Origin: Fibrobacter sp. UWR2
GTDB taxonomy: Bacteria; Fibrobacterota; Fibrobacteria; Fibrobacterales; Fibrobacteraceae
Assembly (NCBI RefSeq): GCF_002210285.1
Contig: NZ_MWQE01000003.1
Coordinates: 242,570 to 306,569 of the forward strand
Reading direction: 5' to 3'
DNA: 64,000 bases
The notes below the pieces were generated by a model. It had not been told where the DNA came from and ran no database searches. It saw only the letters and a program-made list of their open reading frames with translations. Each line of letters begins with the position of its first letter. The first letter of the stretch is position 1. Both the position numbers and the translations under genes were made by a program. Below are positions 41,622 to 50,163 of the stretch, in pieces.

Positions 41622-41629
41622 TCTATATT
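41622..41629 (+). promoter_or_regulatory. TATATTTA -10-like box of gltX
   Basis: Located about 55 bases before the gltX ATG; an AAGGAT ribosome-site candidate lies between, so this unit is leadered. The 159-bp gap holds nothing else recognisable. Confidence 0.45.
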
Positions 41630-41676
41630 TACTGACGGAAATTGACTAAAAATTTAAACAAGGATAAAAACACATT

Positions 41677-43152
41677 ATGTCCGATAACAGCAACAGTTCA
41701 AAGTCTCCTGTCCGCGTGCGTTTTGCCCCTAGCCCTACGGGTTACCTGCATGTGGGCGGTGCGCGTACCGCCATCTACAACTACTTCTTTGCAAAGCATA
41801 TGGGTGGCACGTTCTACCTGCGTATCGAGGATACCGACCGCAAGCGTTATAACGAGACTGCGCTGCACGACCTGATGCGCGATTTGAAGTGGCTCGGCCT
41901 GCAGTGGGACGAAGGTCCGGGTTGCGAGGGCGACTGCGGTCCGTACTTCCAGAGTGAACGCCTCGACATTTACCACCGCGAAATCAAGAAGCTTTTGGAT
42001 GCCGGCTGCGCCTACTACTGCTTCTGCACCGAGGAACGCCTGCAGGAAGTCCGTGCCGAGCAGGAAAAGTCTCACGTGCCGGTCACGGGTTACGACCGCC
42101 ATTGCCGTAACATTACTCGCGAAGAAGCCGAAGCCCGCATTGCTGCCGGTGAAAAGGCTGTCATCCGCTTCAAGGTGCCCGAGACTGGCGTGACCGAATT
42201 CGATGACATGATTCGCGGCCACATTAGTTACCAGAACGAACTTCTGGACGACCTCGTACTTATCAAGCGCGACGGTTACCCGACCTACCATTTTGCAAGC
42301 GTCGTGGACGACCACCTGATGGGTACGACGCACGTGCTCCGCGGTGACGAATGGATTAGTTCTACGCCTAAGCACGAACTGTTGTACAAGGCTTTTGGCT
42401 GGCAGCCGCCCGTATGGTGCCATCTGCCGGTGATCCTCGACAAGAACGGCGGTAAGCTCAGTAAGCGCAAGGGCGCTGCTTCTGTGGGCGACTTCCGCGA
42501 CCTTGGCTACCTGCCCGAAACGCTTGTGAACTACCTCGCTCTCCTCGGCTGGAACCCGGGCGACGACCGCGAAGTCATGACCATCAAGGAAATGGTCGAA
42601 AGCTTCACGCTCGAACGCATCAACCCGAAGTCCGCGAGCTTCGACGAAAAGAAACTGCAGTGGATGAACGGCCAGCACATCCACATGTGCGACGATGCGT
42701 TCCTCAAGGGCATCATGAAGGAAGGCCTTGCTGCGAAGGGCATCGACCTCTCCAACGAACCGGAAGCACGCCTCGATGAAATCGTGAAGCAGCTCAAGCC
42801 GCGCGCTCACTTTGTGCAGGACTTGGCCGAGATGGCCGTGTACTTCTTTGTCGCTCCGACGACCTACGACGAAAAGGGTGCTAAGAAGCACTTTGGCGAA
42901 GGTTCCAAGGAAGTCGCTACGCTTGTGCGTGACATGCTCGCTTCCATCGAAGATTTCAAGACCCCGGTGATCGAGAAGGGTTTTTATGACCTCGCCGAGC
43001 GCTGCGGCCACAAGGTCGGTGAACTCGTCGGTGCTCCGCGTCTCGCTGTTTCTGGCGTGACCGCTGGCCCGGGCCTCTGGGAAATGTTCGAAATCATCGG
43101 CAAGGAAGAGGTTCTCCGCCGCATCGACGTGGCAATGCCTCTCATGAAATAG
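41677..43152 (+). CDS. gltX: Glutamyl-tRNA synthetase
   Basis: Class I synthetase, 491 residues. The HIGH-type motif lies in FAPSPTGYLHVGGARTA near residue 16-33, then RIEDTDRKR near 50. A zinc-binding-like CFCTEERLQ stretch is near 115, TYHFASVVDDHLMG near 205, and KLSKRKGA near 265 is the KMSKS equivalent. The C-terminal anticodon domain is present. AAGGAT lies 11 bases before the ATG. Whether it is discriminating (GlnRS present) cannot be said from this window. The next gene follows after 12 bases. Confidence 0.95.
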   Translation: MSDNSNSSKSPVRVRFAPSPTGYLHVGGARTAIYNYFFAKHMGGTFYLRIEDTDRKRYNETALHDLMRDLKWLGLQWDEGPGCEGDCGPYFQSERLDIYHREIKKLLDAGCAYYCFCTEERLQEVRAEQEKSHVPVTGYDRHCRNITREEAEARIAAGEKAVIRFKVPETGVTEFDDMIRGHISYQNELLDDLVLIKRDGYPTYHFASVVDDHLMGTTHVLRGDEWISSTPKHELLYKAFGWQPPVWCHLPVILDKNGGKLSKRKGAASVGDFRDLGYLPETLVNYLALLGWNPGDDREVMTIKEMVESFTLERINPKSASFDEKKLQWMNGQHIHMCDDAFLKGIMKEGLAAKGIDLSNEPEARLDEIVKQLKPRAHFVQDLAEMAVYFFVAPTTYDEKGAKKHFGEGSKEVATLVRDMLASIEDFKTPVIEKGFYDLAERCGHKVGELVGAPRLAVSGVTAGPGLWEMFEIIGKEEVLRRIDVAMPLMK

Positions 43153-43164
43153 CGCGCTAGAGAA

Positions 43165-44412
43165 ATGCTTTCCCAGTTCCCGCATAGGATTCATTCCCAG
43201 CAGTTGTTCTGCTGTCGGTGCCGCAAGGTCACCGCTCATGGATTGTATGCGCGCGAACCGTATTCTACGTACGGCGGGATGAAATCGCATGTGCCGCTCC
43301 TGTGCGTGTGCGAGAAGTGCGAATCCGCCTTCGTCGCATTCTCTAACGAGTTTGCTTTTTCGCATCCGGAAGATGCCGGCGAATATACCCGCGTCTACGG
43401 GAACAGCCGCATCGCTGTGGGTAACTGGCTCTACTTTAGGGGCTCCGTGAAGCCCGGAATGGTCAGGAGTTATTTCCAGACGAGCGACAAGGAAATCATC
43501 GTCATGAGTTACGATGGCGGGTCCGACAAGAAAATCGAACTCGACCGCCTTGCACATATCGACGAGAAGTCGCCCGAAGGGTACCGCTTGTTGCCGGCTC
43601 AGAGCGCGCAGACACTCCTTGGAGACTGCGTTTACCATGCCATTCGTGATCAGTTCGGTGTGGCGGTGGGGCTTGTGAAGGATGGAGACAAGGACAAACT
43701 TGCCGTGCTGCTCGAGGATGCGTCTGTGCTGTTCATTACGCTTCCGCAGACAGCGCAGAATCTACCGAACGAGCGCCTTTGCGAGATTGTGCAGAACAAG
43801 CTGCAGCAGCTTTTTGCCGAAGATGCGGGCCGTATATCGGTGACTGTCGGGCAGGGCATAGTCTATCTCAATGGCCTTGTGAAAAACTTCTCGATTAAGC
43901 GCTCGCTGCGTGCGTGCGTGAACAGCATGCCGCGTATTCGCGGATGCGTCGATTTTACGAAGATTATTCCGGAACCGGGAATGACGGATTCCCTCATAGA
44001 GAACCGTGTCTACACGCTGCTCGAGTCGTTCGGGCGTAATGTGTTCGACTACAAGGTGAGTGTCGTGGGGGGCAAGGTCTCGGTGTCGGTATGCTGTTTC
44101 GAGGATTCCTTCCCGAGGGATCTGGAAAACCGCATCGCCGAGATCCCTGGCGTTGTGGACCTGGCCTATTCCATGGTCACTATTCCCGAACGGGAAATGC
44201 AGAATAGGAACGAGTGCCTGGAAATGGAAGAAAGCTATTCGCTGAATTCCCGCTTCCAGGGTGCTAAAATCAAGGTCTCGTATGTCGAGAACAAGTATTT
44301 GCTGGAAGGGCGAGTCCATTCCGCGTGGCAGAAGCAGATGGCGTTTGTCAATGCGGTCAGGATGTCGCTTTCCACTTCGGTTGAAAACCGGCTCAGGGTA
44401 GTCGAGGGATAA
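43165..44412 (+). CDS. Zinc-ribbon protein with three BON-like repeats
   Basis: A 415-residue protein without recognised full-length homologue. The N-terminal 55 residues hold two cysteine pairs (FCCRCRK and CVCEKCE), a treble-clef/zinc-ribbon pattern. A beta-rich middle follows (about 60-190). The remainder shows three BON-like alpha/beta units: about 200-275 (ITV-type GQGIVYLNGLV), 275-345 (GGKVSVSVCCF, IPGVVDLAYSM) and 350-412 (ENKYLLEGRVHSAWQK). No signal peptide, so cytosolic, unlike most BON proteins. It is sandwiched between gltX and a WYL regulator gene (11 bases apart), probably one transcript. Confidence 0.7.
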   Translation: MLSQFPHRIHSQQLFCCRCRKVTAHGLYAREPYSTYGGMKSHVPLLCVCEKCESAFVAFSNEFAFSHPEDAGEYTRVYGNSRIAVGNWLYFRGSVKPGMVRSYFQTSDKEIIVMSYDGGSDKKIELDRLAHIDEKSPEGYRLLPAQSAQTLLGDCVYHAIRDQFGVAVGLVKDGDKDKLAVLLEDASVLFITLPQTAQNLPNERLCEIVQNKLQQLFAEDAGRISVTVGQGIVYLNGLVKNFSIKRSLRACVNSMPRIRGCVDFTKIIPEPGMTDSLIENRVYTLLESFGRNVFDYKVSVVGGKVSVSVCCFEDSFPRDLENRIAEIPGVVDLAYSMVTIPEREMQNRNECLEMEESYSLNSRFQGAKIKVSYVENKYLLEGRVHSAWQKQMAFVNAVRMSLSTSVENRLRVVEG

Positions 44413-44423
44413 AAGGAGTGCTT

Positions 44424-45401
44424 ATGGCAACTGGATATGAGAAAATCAACCTTATAAAGTCGAAGTTGAAAACTCCGATGACGGTCACGATGCTTGCCGA
44501 TGCGCTCGGGTGTAGCCCGCGAACGGTTTTCCGCCACCTCGAAGTCATCGAGCAGGAAAACTGCGGACTTCGTAAGATCAAGCGCGAAGGCGAGACGCGC
44601 TATGTTATCCAGGTCGAGGAACAGGCGAATTTCAATCAGAGCGTGGTCAAGCAGCTCGAGAAAATCAAGAAGAACCTGCCGGCGACATCTGCTCCGGATA
44701 TCAAGACCATGAAACTTCTGGACAAGGTAATCGGCGTGTTGCAAACGACCGATCCTGAAGAATTCAAGCCGGAGGCAGTCACGACGGACCCGGATTACGT
44801 GCTGGACTACGGCCCGTTCTGCGACGACAAGATTCAGGATGCCATGGTGAACCGCGCTCTCAAGGCCATTCACGAAGGTTTTGCGCTCAAGATCCGTTAC
44901 CGTCCGTCGACATCAGAAGAGGAAATCAAGACCTGCGAGATTTTCCCGGTCAAGGTTATCTTGCGCATGGATACGCTCTACCTCGTTGCGGGTGAAGTTG
45001 ACGAGAAGGGTGAGGAAGTCTTCAAGAACTACCTGTTCGAAAACATCGAGAGCATGTCGGAGACGAACCATTCCTCGCCAAGGTTCAATTTTGATGCGCG
45101 GACCCACTACATCTATACGTTCGGAAAATACACGGATACGAGTAAACCTGAGGATATCACGCTCGAGATTAGGAGCAAGTGGCTGCAGACGCAGTTCGAA
45201 CGCGCTCATTTTTACCCGGCGATATCGAAGCGCCTTGACCGCAACAAGAACATGATTGTCGATATGAAACTCCGCATCACGCCGGATTTCTTGAACTGGC
45301 TCATGGGATCCTCGTCCGATATCCGCATACTGAAACCCGCGTCGCTCCGCGAAAAGATTAAGCAGAAGATGAAGATGGCTTTGGCCGAAATGGACGGCTA
45401 G
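44424..45401 (+). CDS. WYL-domain transcriptional regulator
   Basis: A 325-residue regulator. The N-terminal HTH (MTVTMLADALGCSPRTVFRHL near residues 20-40, shown by LADALGCSPRTV) is followed by a WYL domain from about 150 (IHEGFALKIRYRP, VKVILRMDTLYLVAGEVD, FKNYLFENIESM) and a C-terminal extension (WCX-like). WYL domains sense nucleic acids or nucleotides and often regulate stress and defence genes. AAAGGAG sits 5 bases before the ATG at 44424. Probably cotranscribed with the zinc-ribbon/BON gene and with queA 14 bases downstream. Confidence 0.88.
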   Translation: MATGYEKINLIKSKLKTPMTVTMLADALGCSPRTVFRHLEVIEQENCGLRKIKREGETRYVIQVEEQANFNQSVVKQLEKIKKNLPATSAPDIKTMKLLDKVIGVLQTTDPEEFKPEAVTTDPDYVLDYGPFCDDKIQDAMVNRALKAIHEGFALKIRYRPSTSEEEIKTCEIFPVKVILRMDTLYLVAGEVDEKGEEVFKNYLFENIESMSETNHSSPRFNFDARTHYIYTFGKYTDTSKPEDITLEIRSKWLQTQFERAHFYPAISKRLDRNKNMIVDMKLRITPDFLNWLMGSSSDIRILKPASLREKIKQKMKMALAEMDG

Positions 45402-45415
45402 GAAGGCTTGTAAAG

Positions 45416-46474
45416 ATGGAAAATATCGAGAAAGACCATAGACTTTCCGACTACACTTTTGAATTCCCGAAGGAACTGATTGCGAGCCGCACGGCGGGCA
45501 AGGGCAAGACGCGTATATTGCATTGCCCCAAGGATGGCGGGCCGCGCCGCATCATGAAGGCGCCGGAGATTGTTGAACTGTTCCGCCCCGGCGACTGCCT
45601 GGTGGTGAACAACACGAAGGTGATCCCTGCACGCCTATTCGGGCATACGCTGCACGGCGGAGAGGTGGAAACTCTCCTTGTGCAGTCGCTCATCCCGGCC
45701 GAAGACGGCTGTGCCCGCTACGAGGCGCAGGTCCGCCCGGGCAAGGCCTTCAAGATTGGACGCGAACTTGAGATTGCCGGCGTGAAGGCTGTGGTGGAAG
45801 ATATTCACGAAGATGGCGCGCGTATCTTGCGTTTTGCGGTGACGCCCGTGGAACTCGAGGCGGTGATGAACCGCGAGGGCCACGTGCCGCTCCCTCCGTA
45901 TATAAACCGCCCTGACGATGAGGACGACAAGAAGGCCTACCAGACTATTTTCGCGAAGTACTCGGGTGCCGTTGCCGCCCCTACGGCAAGCCTGCACTTT
46001 AGCGAACAGATGCTGGCCGATTTGAAGGCGAAAGGCGTGTACGTTGCCGAAGTCACCTTGCACGTAGGGCCGGGCACGTTCCAGAACATCTCGGTCGAGG
46101 ACTTTACCCAGCACAAGATGCACGGCGAACATTACGAACTTACACAGGAGAATGCCGACATCATCAACAAGGCGAAGGCTGCGGGTGGCCGCGTCGTGAC
46201 TGTCGGTACGACAAGTACCCGCGTTGTGGAAACGATTGCCGACGATAACGGAATCGTGAAGGCGCAGACAGGCGTGACGCATGCGTTCTTCTATCCCGGC
46301 TACCGCTATAAGATTGTGGATGGGCTCCTGACGAATTTCCACTGGCCCAAGAGTTCTCTCATATTGCTGGTTTCGGCCTTCTACGGGCGAGAAAACACGC
46401 TGGCCGCCTACAAGATGGCGGTCGAGAACAAGATGAAGCTGTTCAGCTATGGCGACGGGATGTTAATTTTATAA
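45416..46474 (+). CDS. queA: tRNA preQ1(34) S-adenosylmethionine ribosyltransferase-isomerase
   Basis: A 352-residue enzyme that adds the cyclopentene precursor to preQ1 in tRNA during queuosine synthesis. Family landmarks are RLSDYTFEFPKELIA at the start, VVNNTKVIPARL near residue 65, GHVPLPPYI near 160, YQTIFAKYSGAVAAPTASLHF near 180 (shown by SGAVAAPTASLHF), HVGPGTF near 222, TSTRVVE and TNFHWPKSSL near 310. Complete. The start follows a weak ribosome site 14 bases after the WYL gene. Confidence 0.95.
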   Translation: MENIEKDHRLSDYTFEFPKELIASRTAGKGKTRILHCPKDGGPRRIMKAPEIVELFRPGDCLVVNNTKVIPARLFGHTLHGGEVETLLVQSLIPAEDGCARYEAQVRPGKAFKIGRELEIAGVKAVVEDIHEDGARILRFAVTPVELEAVMNREGHVPLPPYINRPDDEDDKKAYQTIFAKYSGAVAAPTASLHFSEQMLADLKAKGVYVAEVTLHVGPGTFQNISVEDFTQHKMHGEHYELTQENADIINKAKAAGGRVVTVGTTSTRVVETIADDNGIVKAQTGVTHAFFYPGYRYKIVDGLLTNFHWPKSSLILLVSAFYGRENTLAAYKMAVENKMKLFSYGDGMLIL

Positions 46475-46513
46475 CCGAGTCCGCGTGAGCGGTCGTTTGA
46501 AAAAGGAAAAGAC

Positions 46514-47491
46514 ATGAAGATTGCAGTTATCGGCGGTGCCGGATACATCGGTTCGCACACGACAAGGGAACTTCTCGACCGCGGGCACGAGGTCTGCGTT
46601 TTTGATAACCTCAGTAGCGGTCTCGAGCAGAACCTGTTCCCCGAGGCGGGCTTCGTGAAGGGCGATATCCTGAATCCCGATGAAATTGGAAAGTTCCTGA
46701 ACAATTTCAAGCCCGAAGGCCTCGTGCACTTGGCCGCCTTCAAGGCTGCCGGCGAGTCGATGATCAATCCCGAAAAATATAGCGTGAACAACATTACGGG
46801 CTCCATCAACATCCTGAATGCTGCGACCGCTGCCGGCGTGAAGTATTTCGTGTTCTCAAGTTCCGCGGCAACCTACGGTGCTCCGAAGTACCAGCCTGTC
46901 GACGAGGAACACCCGACCGACCCGGAAAACTACTACGGCTACACGAAACTCGCCATCGAGGGCTTCCTCAAGTGGTACGATAAGCTGCGCGGAATCAAGT
47001 TTGCGGCTCTCCGCTACTTTAACGCCGCAGGCTACGACGTGAAGGGACGCATCAACGGGCTCGAGAAAAATCCGGCGAACCTCATCCCGGTGGTGATGGA
47101 AGCTCTGCTCGGCAAGCGCAAGGAATTGCTCGTGTTCGGCAACGACTACGATACGCCCGATGGCACGGGCGTGCGCGACTACATCCACGTGAATGACCTA
47201 GCGATTGGTCACGGGATGGCGTTCGATTACCTACAGAAGAACAACAAGAGCCTGATTGTGAATCTCGGCGTGCAGCAGGGGAGTTCCGTGCTCGACGTTA
47301 TCCATATGGCAGAGAAGGTGAGCGGTCGCAAGTGCCCGTACCGCATTGTGGAACGCCGTCCGGGCGACCCCGCGACGCTTGTCGCTAACCCCAGCAAGGC
47401 ACACGAAGTTCTCGGCTGGAAGGCGCAGTACAGCGACTTGGAAACGCTGATTGCGACTACCTGGAAGGCCTACCTCGCCAACGAGAAATAA
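46514..47491 (+). CDS. galE: UDP-glucose 4-epimerase
   Basis: A 325-residue SDR-family enzyme interconverting UDP-glucose and UDP-galactose. It has a Rossmann loop IGGAGYIGSH near residue 5, FSSSAATYG near 120, catalytic YYGYTK near 143, YFNAAG and a C-terminal RRPGDPA. Length is normal for bacterial GalE. It has its own ribosome site (AAAAAGGAAAAG) and is followed by a hairpin plus an eight-T run. It supplies sugars for the surface polysaccharides suggested by the cluster at 1-5.2 kb. Confidence 0.92.
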   Translation: MKIAVIGGAGYIGSHTTRELLDRGHEVCVFDNLSSGLEQNLFPEAGFVKGDILNPDEIGKFLNNFKPEGLVHLAAFKAAGESMINPEKYSVNNITGSINILNAATAAGVKYFVFSSSAATYGAPKYQPVDEEHPTDPENYYGYTKLAIEGFLKWYDKLRGIKFAALRYFNAAGYDVKGRINGLEKNPANLIPVVMEALLGKRKELLVFGNDYDTPDGTGVRDYIHVNDLAIGHGMAFDYLQKNNKSLIVNLGVQQGSSVLDVIHMAEKVSGRKCPYRIVERRPGDPATLVANPSKAHEVLGWKAQYSDLETLIATTWKAYLANEK

Positions 47492-47499
47492 GCTCTCTT

Positions 47500-47552
47500 G
47501 TCATTCCCGCCCCGCATCAAGTGCGGGGTAAACTCCGGTGGGGATTTTTTTT
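47500..47552 (+). terminator. GTCAT-hairpin repeat followed by T-run after galE
   Basis: GTCATTCCCGC then CCCCGCA (47510-47516) pairing with TGCGGGG (47522-47528), followed 16 bases later by TTTTTTTT. A member of the dispersed repeat family that may double as part of the terminator between convergent genes. Confidence 0.55.
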
Positions 47553-49002
47553 AAACACCCGTTTTTTCCAGCATCCGTTTCGCCTGAGTGGCGAGCAGGT
47601 CGCCGTCGCCAAGCTCGATGACCTTTTCGAGACGTTGCTTGCCTTCGTCGGGCTCGATTCCGTAACGGATACGTATTTCGCCTACGGAGTAGAGTGCGCG
47701 ACGCGCAATCTTCGGGTCCTTTTCGAGGGCGAGCCCTTTCTCTAGCAGCGAGAGCGCGGCATCCATGCAGCCTCGGGACTTTGCCGTCCCGCCCCATTCA
47801 ATCCACTGCGTGCTCGTCACGTCGATAAACAGGCTCGGGCTTACGATGCGTTCGGCAAACTTTTTCAGGGTCTCGTGATCCAGCGGCTGTTCCTGCAGGA
47901 GCGCGGTCATCGCCTGGCATAGGCATATCTTTGCGGCATCGTAGTGCCCCTTCTGTGCCTCGCTGAATCCTTCGTCAATCTTTTCGCGCGTCTTTACATG
48001 CCGCTCTGCGGTAATGTTCCTTTGTGCGGTCCGCTGCATGCGCATTTCCAGGGCATCCTTGCGCTGCTCGGCAAGGCTCTTGCGGCGTGCGGGAATCTTG
48101 ATGCCGGCAAGTACGCCGAGCCCGAAGAACAGGATTGATGCAAAGCCTACCGCCCCGAAGATTCCTGAATTGACAATCCAGTTGACGGTGACATCGAGGA
48201 TGACTCCGAGTATCGCGATTCCGCGGATGATGGGCGACACGTTACCGGGGCTATTCCCGAAAGCGGTGGCACCGAGCATGAATGCGATGGCGATGCTTGC
48301 GCCCATGTAGCGTTCGGCTACGTGTGGGCTGAAGAAACTTGTCGCCGTGAAAAAGTCTATGACGCATCCGCCAAATATGGCAAGCGCGAGGAACATTCCC
48401 AGCGAGGCGATGACGCCCCATCTGTCGCTAAGCCTTGCATACGCAAACAGGAAGAGGAGTGCGAACAGCGCAAAGCTTGGCCAGCTCGGGAAAAGGAGCC
48501 AGCAGGTGAAAAGCCTTTCGTACTCGCTGTCCTTCGGGACAAAAGCCATCGCATATCGCGGGAACTGGTCCGTGTATTTCTTGATGAACTTGTTCAGTTC
48601 CCGTTCGAACTGAGCTTCCTTGGGGTATACGCCGTGTTCCTTGGTGTACTGCTCCTTGCCGCCGCCAATTTCCCACCATTCGCGGAACTCCTTCCGCTTC
48701 GACTTAATCCTCTCTTCGGTGTCGAAGGACTTGCCGGCCGAAAGTACGCGTTCACGGTACTGTTCGAACTCGATTGCTCTTGCGGAGTCGTTTACGGGCA
48801 GTCCGATGACCTTGAATTGCGGCATGCCTTCTTCTTGCCACCATTTCTCGAACGAAAGGGCGATGTTCTTCTCGAGTTCCCTCTGCTGGATAACGGGCGT
48901 AAGCGCTGTGACGGCATTGAATATGCCAATGGCGATAACGACGGCAAACACGATATAGTGGTGTACCTTCAGACGTTTCGTGTATTTCTTTATTCCAAGC
49001 AT
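47551..49002 (-). CDS. Multi-pass membrane protein with cytosolic helical-repeat tail
   Basis: A 483-residue protein. It has one N-terminal membrane helix (about 15-35), a roughly 120-residue charged extracytoplasmic segment, and a cluster of about five helices (about 165-305, e.g. WPSFALFALLFLFAYARL). A cytosolic tail with basic coiled sequence (ARRKSLAEQRKDALEMRMQ) and TPR-like repeats follows (GHYDAAKICLCQAM, CMDAALSLLEKGLALEKD). No family recognised. It is encoded 17 bases downstream of a Ser/Thr kinase, so it may be its substrate or partner. The start at 49000-49002 is preferred; an upstream extension overlaps the kinase end. Confidence 0.72.
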   Translation of the reverse strand: MLGIKKYTKRLKVHHYIVFAVVIAIGIFNAVTALTPVIQQRELEKNIALSFEKWWQEEGMPQFKVIGLPVNDSARAIEFEQYRERVLSAGKSFDTEERIKSKRKEFREWWEIGGGKEQYTKEHGVYPKEAQFERELNKFIKKYTDQFPRYAMAFVPKDSEYERLFTCWLLFPSWPSFALFALLFLFAYARLSDRWGVIASLGMFLALAIFGGCVIDFFTATSFFSPHVAERYMGASIAIAFMLGATAFGNSPGNVSPIIRGIAILGVILDVTVNWIVNSGIFGAVGFASILFFGLGVLAGIKIPARRKSLAEQRKDALEMRMQRTAQRNITAERHVKTREKIDEGFSEAQKGHYDAAKICLCQAMTALLQEQPLDHETLKKFAERIVSPSLFIDVTSTQWIEWGGTAKSRGCMDAALSLLEKGLALEKDPKIARRALYSVGEIRIRYGIEPDEGKQRLEKVIELGDGDLLATQAKRMLEKTGV

Positions 49003-49019
49003 CGTGTTGCCCTCGTCAT

Positions 49020-50120
49020 TTAACGTTTGCCGTATTCGCCTAGCTGGTTCCACAGGAAGTCCGTATTCACGTCGCGGTATCCTTGCGCGTTGACGCGTTC
49101 ACGCAGCTTGTGGGCGATATCGAAAAGGTTCGGACAGTTCTGCATGCGCTCGAAACTGTCGAAAATCGTGAGCCTGTCTATCCATTCCGCAAGTTCGGGG
49201 AACCGTTTGTCGTTAAAGCGGTTCTCACGGCCTGTCTTCAGGTATTCCAGGTAGCGGTCGGTAATCTTGTGTCCGTCCTCGATGAATATGTCCATCGCCT
49301 TCGGGAATAGCTTGTAGCCGGTCAGGAACTCGTGCACGATGATTCCGAAACTGAAATAGTCTACCGACGAAGAGAGGTTTTCGCCCATGATGGCTTGCTC
49401 GGGTGCGCTGTAGCACGGTGTGAGCTGACCACCGTATTCGTTCACCGTCTCGCGGAGTTTCGCTTGCGCGTAGCCGAAGTCGCAGATCAATATCTTGTGG
49501 TTGTTCCGGTGTAGCGGGTTTTGGCACAGCAGCAGGTTCTTCGGCTTCAAGTCCTTGTGGATGACCTGGTAGTAGTGCAACTGGCTAATCGTGTTGGCGA
49601 GGTATGCGATTTGTGCGATGCGTTGCAGTATTTCGTCGTCGGTCAAGTTTGTCTTGAAAACTCGGTCAAGCGCGCAACCCTTGATGAATTCCATCTTCAG
49701 GTAGGGGTGTCGGCCGGCAATGCCTCCGCCCATACTCTGCACCACGCCTTCGATGTTGGTGGCGCGGATCAGGTTGTTGATGCGGATTTCGTCCTGGAAC
49801 GCACTCAGGAGCATGTTCAGCCTGTGCAGGCGGTTCTTGCCCGGTGCTGCCCAGAACTTACAGATCTTGACGACGATTTCGCGTTCGCCATAATGCTGGT
49901 TGTCGCCCGGGTGCTTTATCCAGAAGTTCGCCCTGTATAGGTTGTTCGTACCTTCGAGGGTCAGCGGTTCCAGGAGTTCGATTTTTTCCATGGCCCCGTT
50001 GTGTAGGAATTCGGGGTTCTGGTCGAACCAGCGCTGGTATTCTTCTTTTGTATAGTGTGGGCGCAGCGCGAGGTTTCGCGACAACCGATCCAATGATTCT
50101 GCCAAGAGATTTCGCAACAT
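49020..50120 (-). CDS. Hanks-type Ser/Thr protein kinase
   Basis: A 366-residue soluble kinase. The catalytic Lys lies in REIVVKIC near residue 84, the partner Glu in FQDEIRINN near 110, the catalytic loop VIHKDLKPKNLL near 188 (HxDxKxxN), DFG in LICDFGYAQ near 213, and the APE equivalent YSAPEQA near 240. All catalytic residues are present, but the glycine-rich loop is poor. No membrane helix or PASTA domain. It is followed by the membrane/TPR gene. TAAATTTG starts 12 bases before the ATG, predicting a leaderless mRNA. Confidence 0.88.
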   Translation of the reverse strand: MLRNLLAESLDRLSRNLALRPHYTKEEYQRWFDQNPEFLHNGAMEKIELLEPLTLEGTNNLYRANFWIKHPGDNQHYGEREIVVKICKFWAAPGKNRLHRLNMLLSAFQDEIRINNLIRATNIEGVVQSMGGGIAGRHPYLKMEFIKGCALDRVFKTNLTDDEILQRIAQIAYLANTISQLHYYQVIHKDLKPKNLLLCQNPLHRNNHKILICDFGYAQAKLRETVNEYGGQLTPCYSAPEQAIMGENLSSSVDYFSFGIIVHEFLTGYKLFPKAMDIFIEDGHKITDRYLEYLKTGRENRFNDKRFPELAEWIDRLTIFDSFERMQNCPNLFDIAHKLRERVNAQGYRDVNTDFLWNQLGEYGKR

Positions 50121-50124
50121 GGCC

Positions 50125-50132
50125 CAAATTTA
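50125..50132 (-). promoter_or_regulatory. TAAATTTG box 12 bases upstream of the kinase ATG
   Basis: Minus-strand box relative to the ATG at 50120. Confidence 0.55.
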
Positions 50133-50163
50133 GATAAGGTCCCTCAACTTGTCGAGGGACAAA

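Noticed and set aside
41698..43638. 646-codon antisense frame across gltX and the zinc-ribbon gene
   Set aside because: Shadow of two real genes; no domain, start signal or promoter box.
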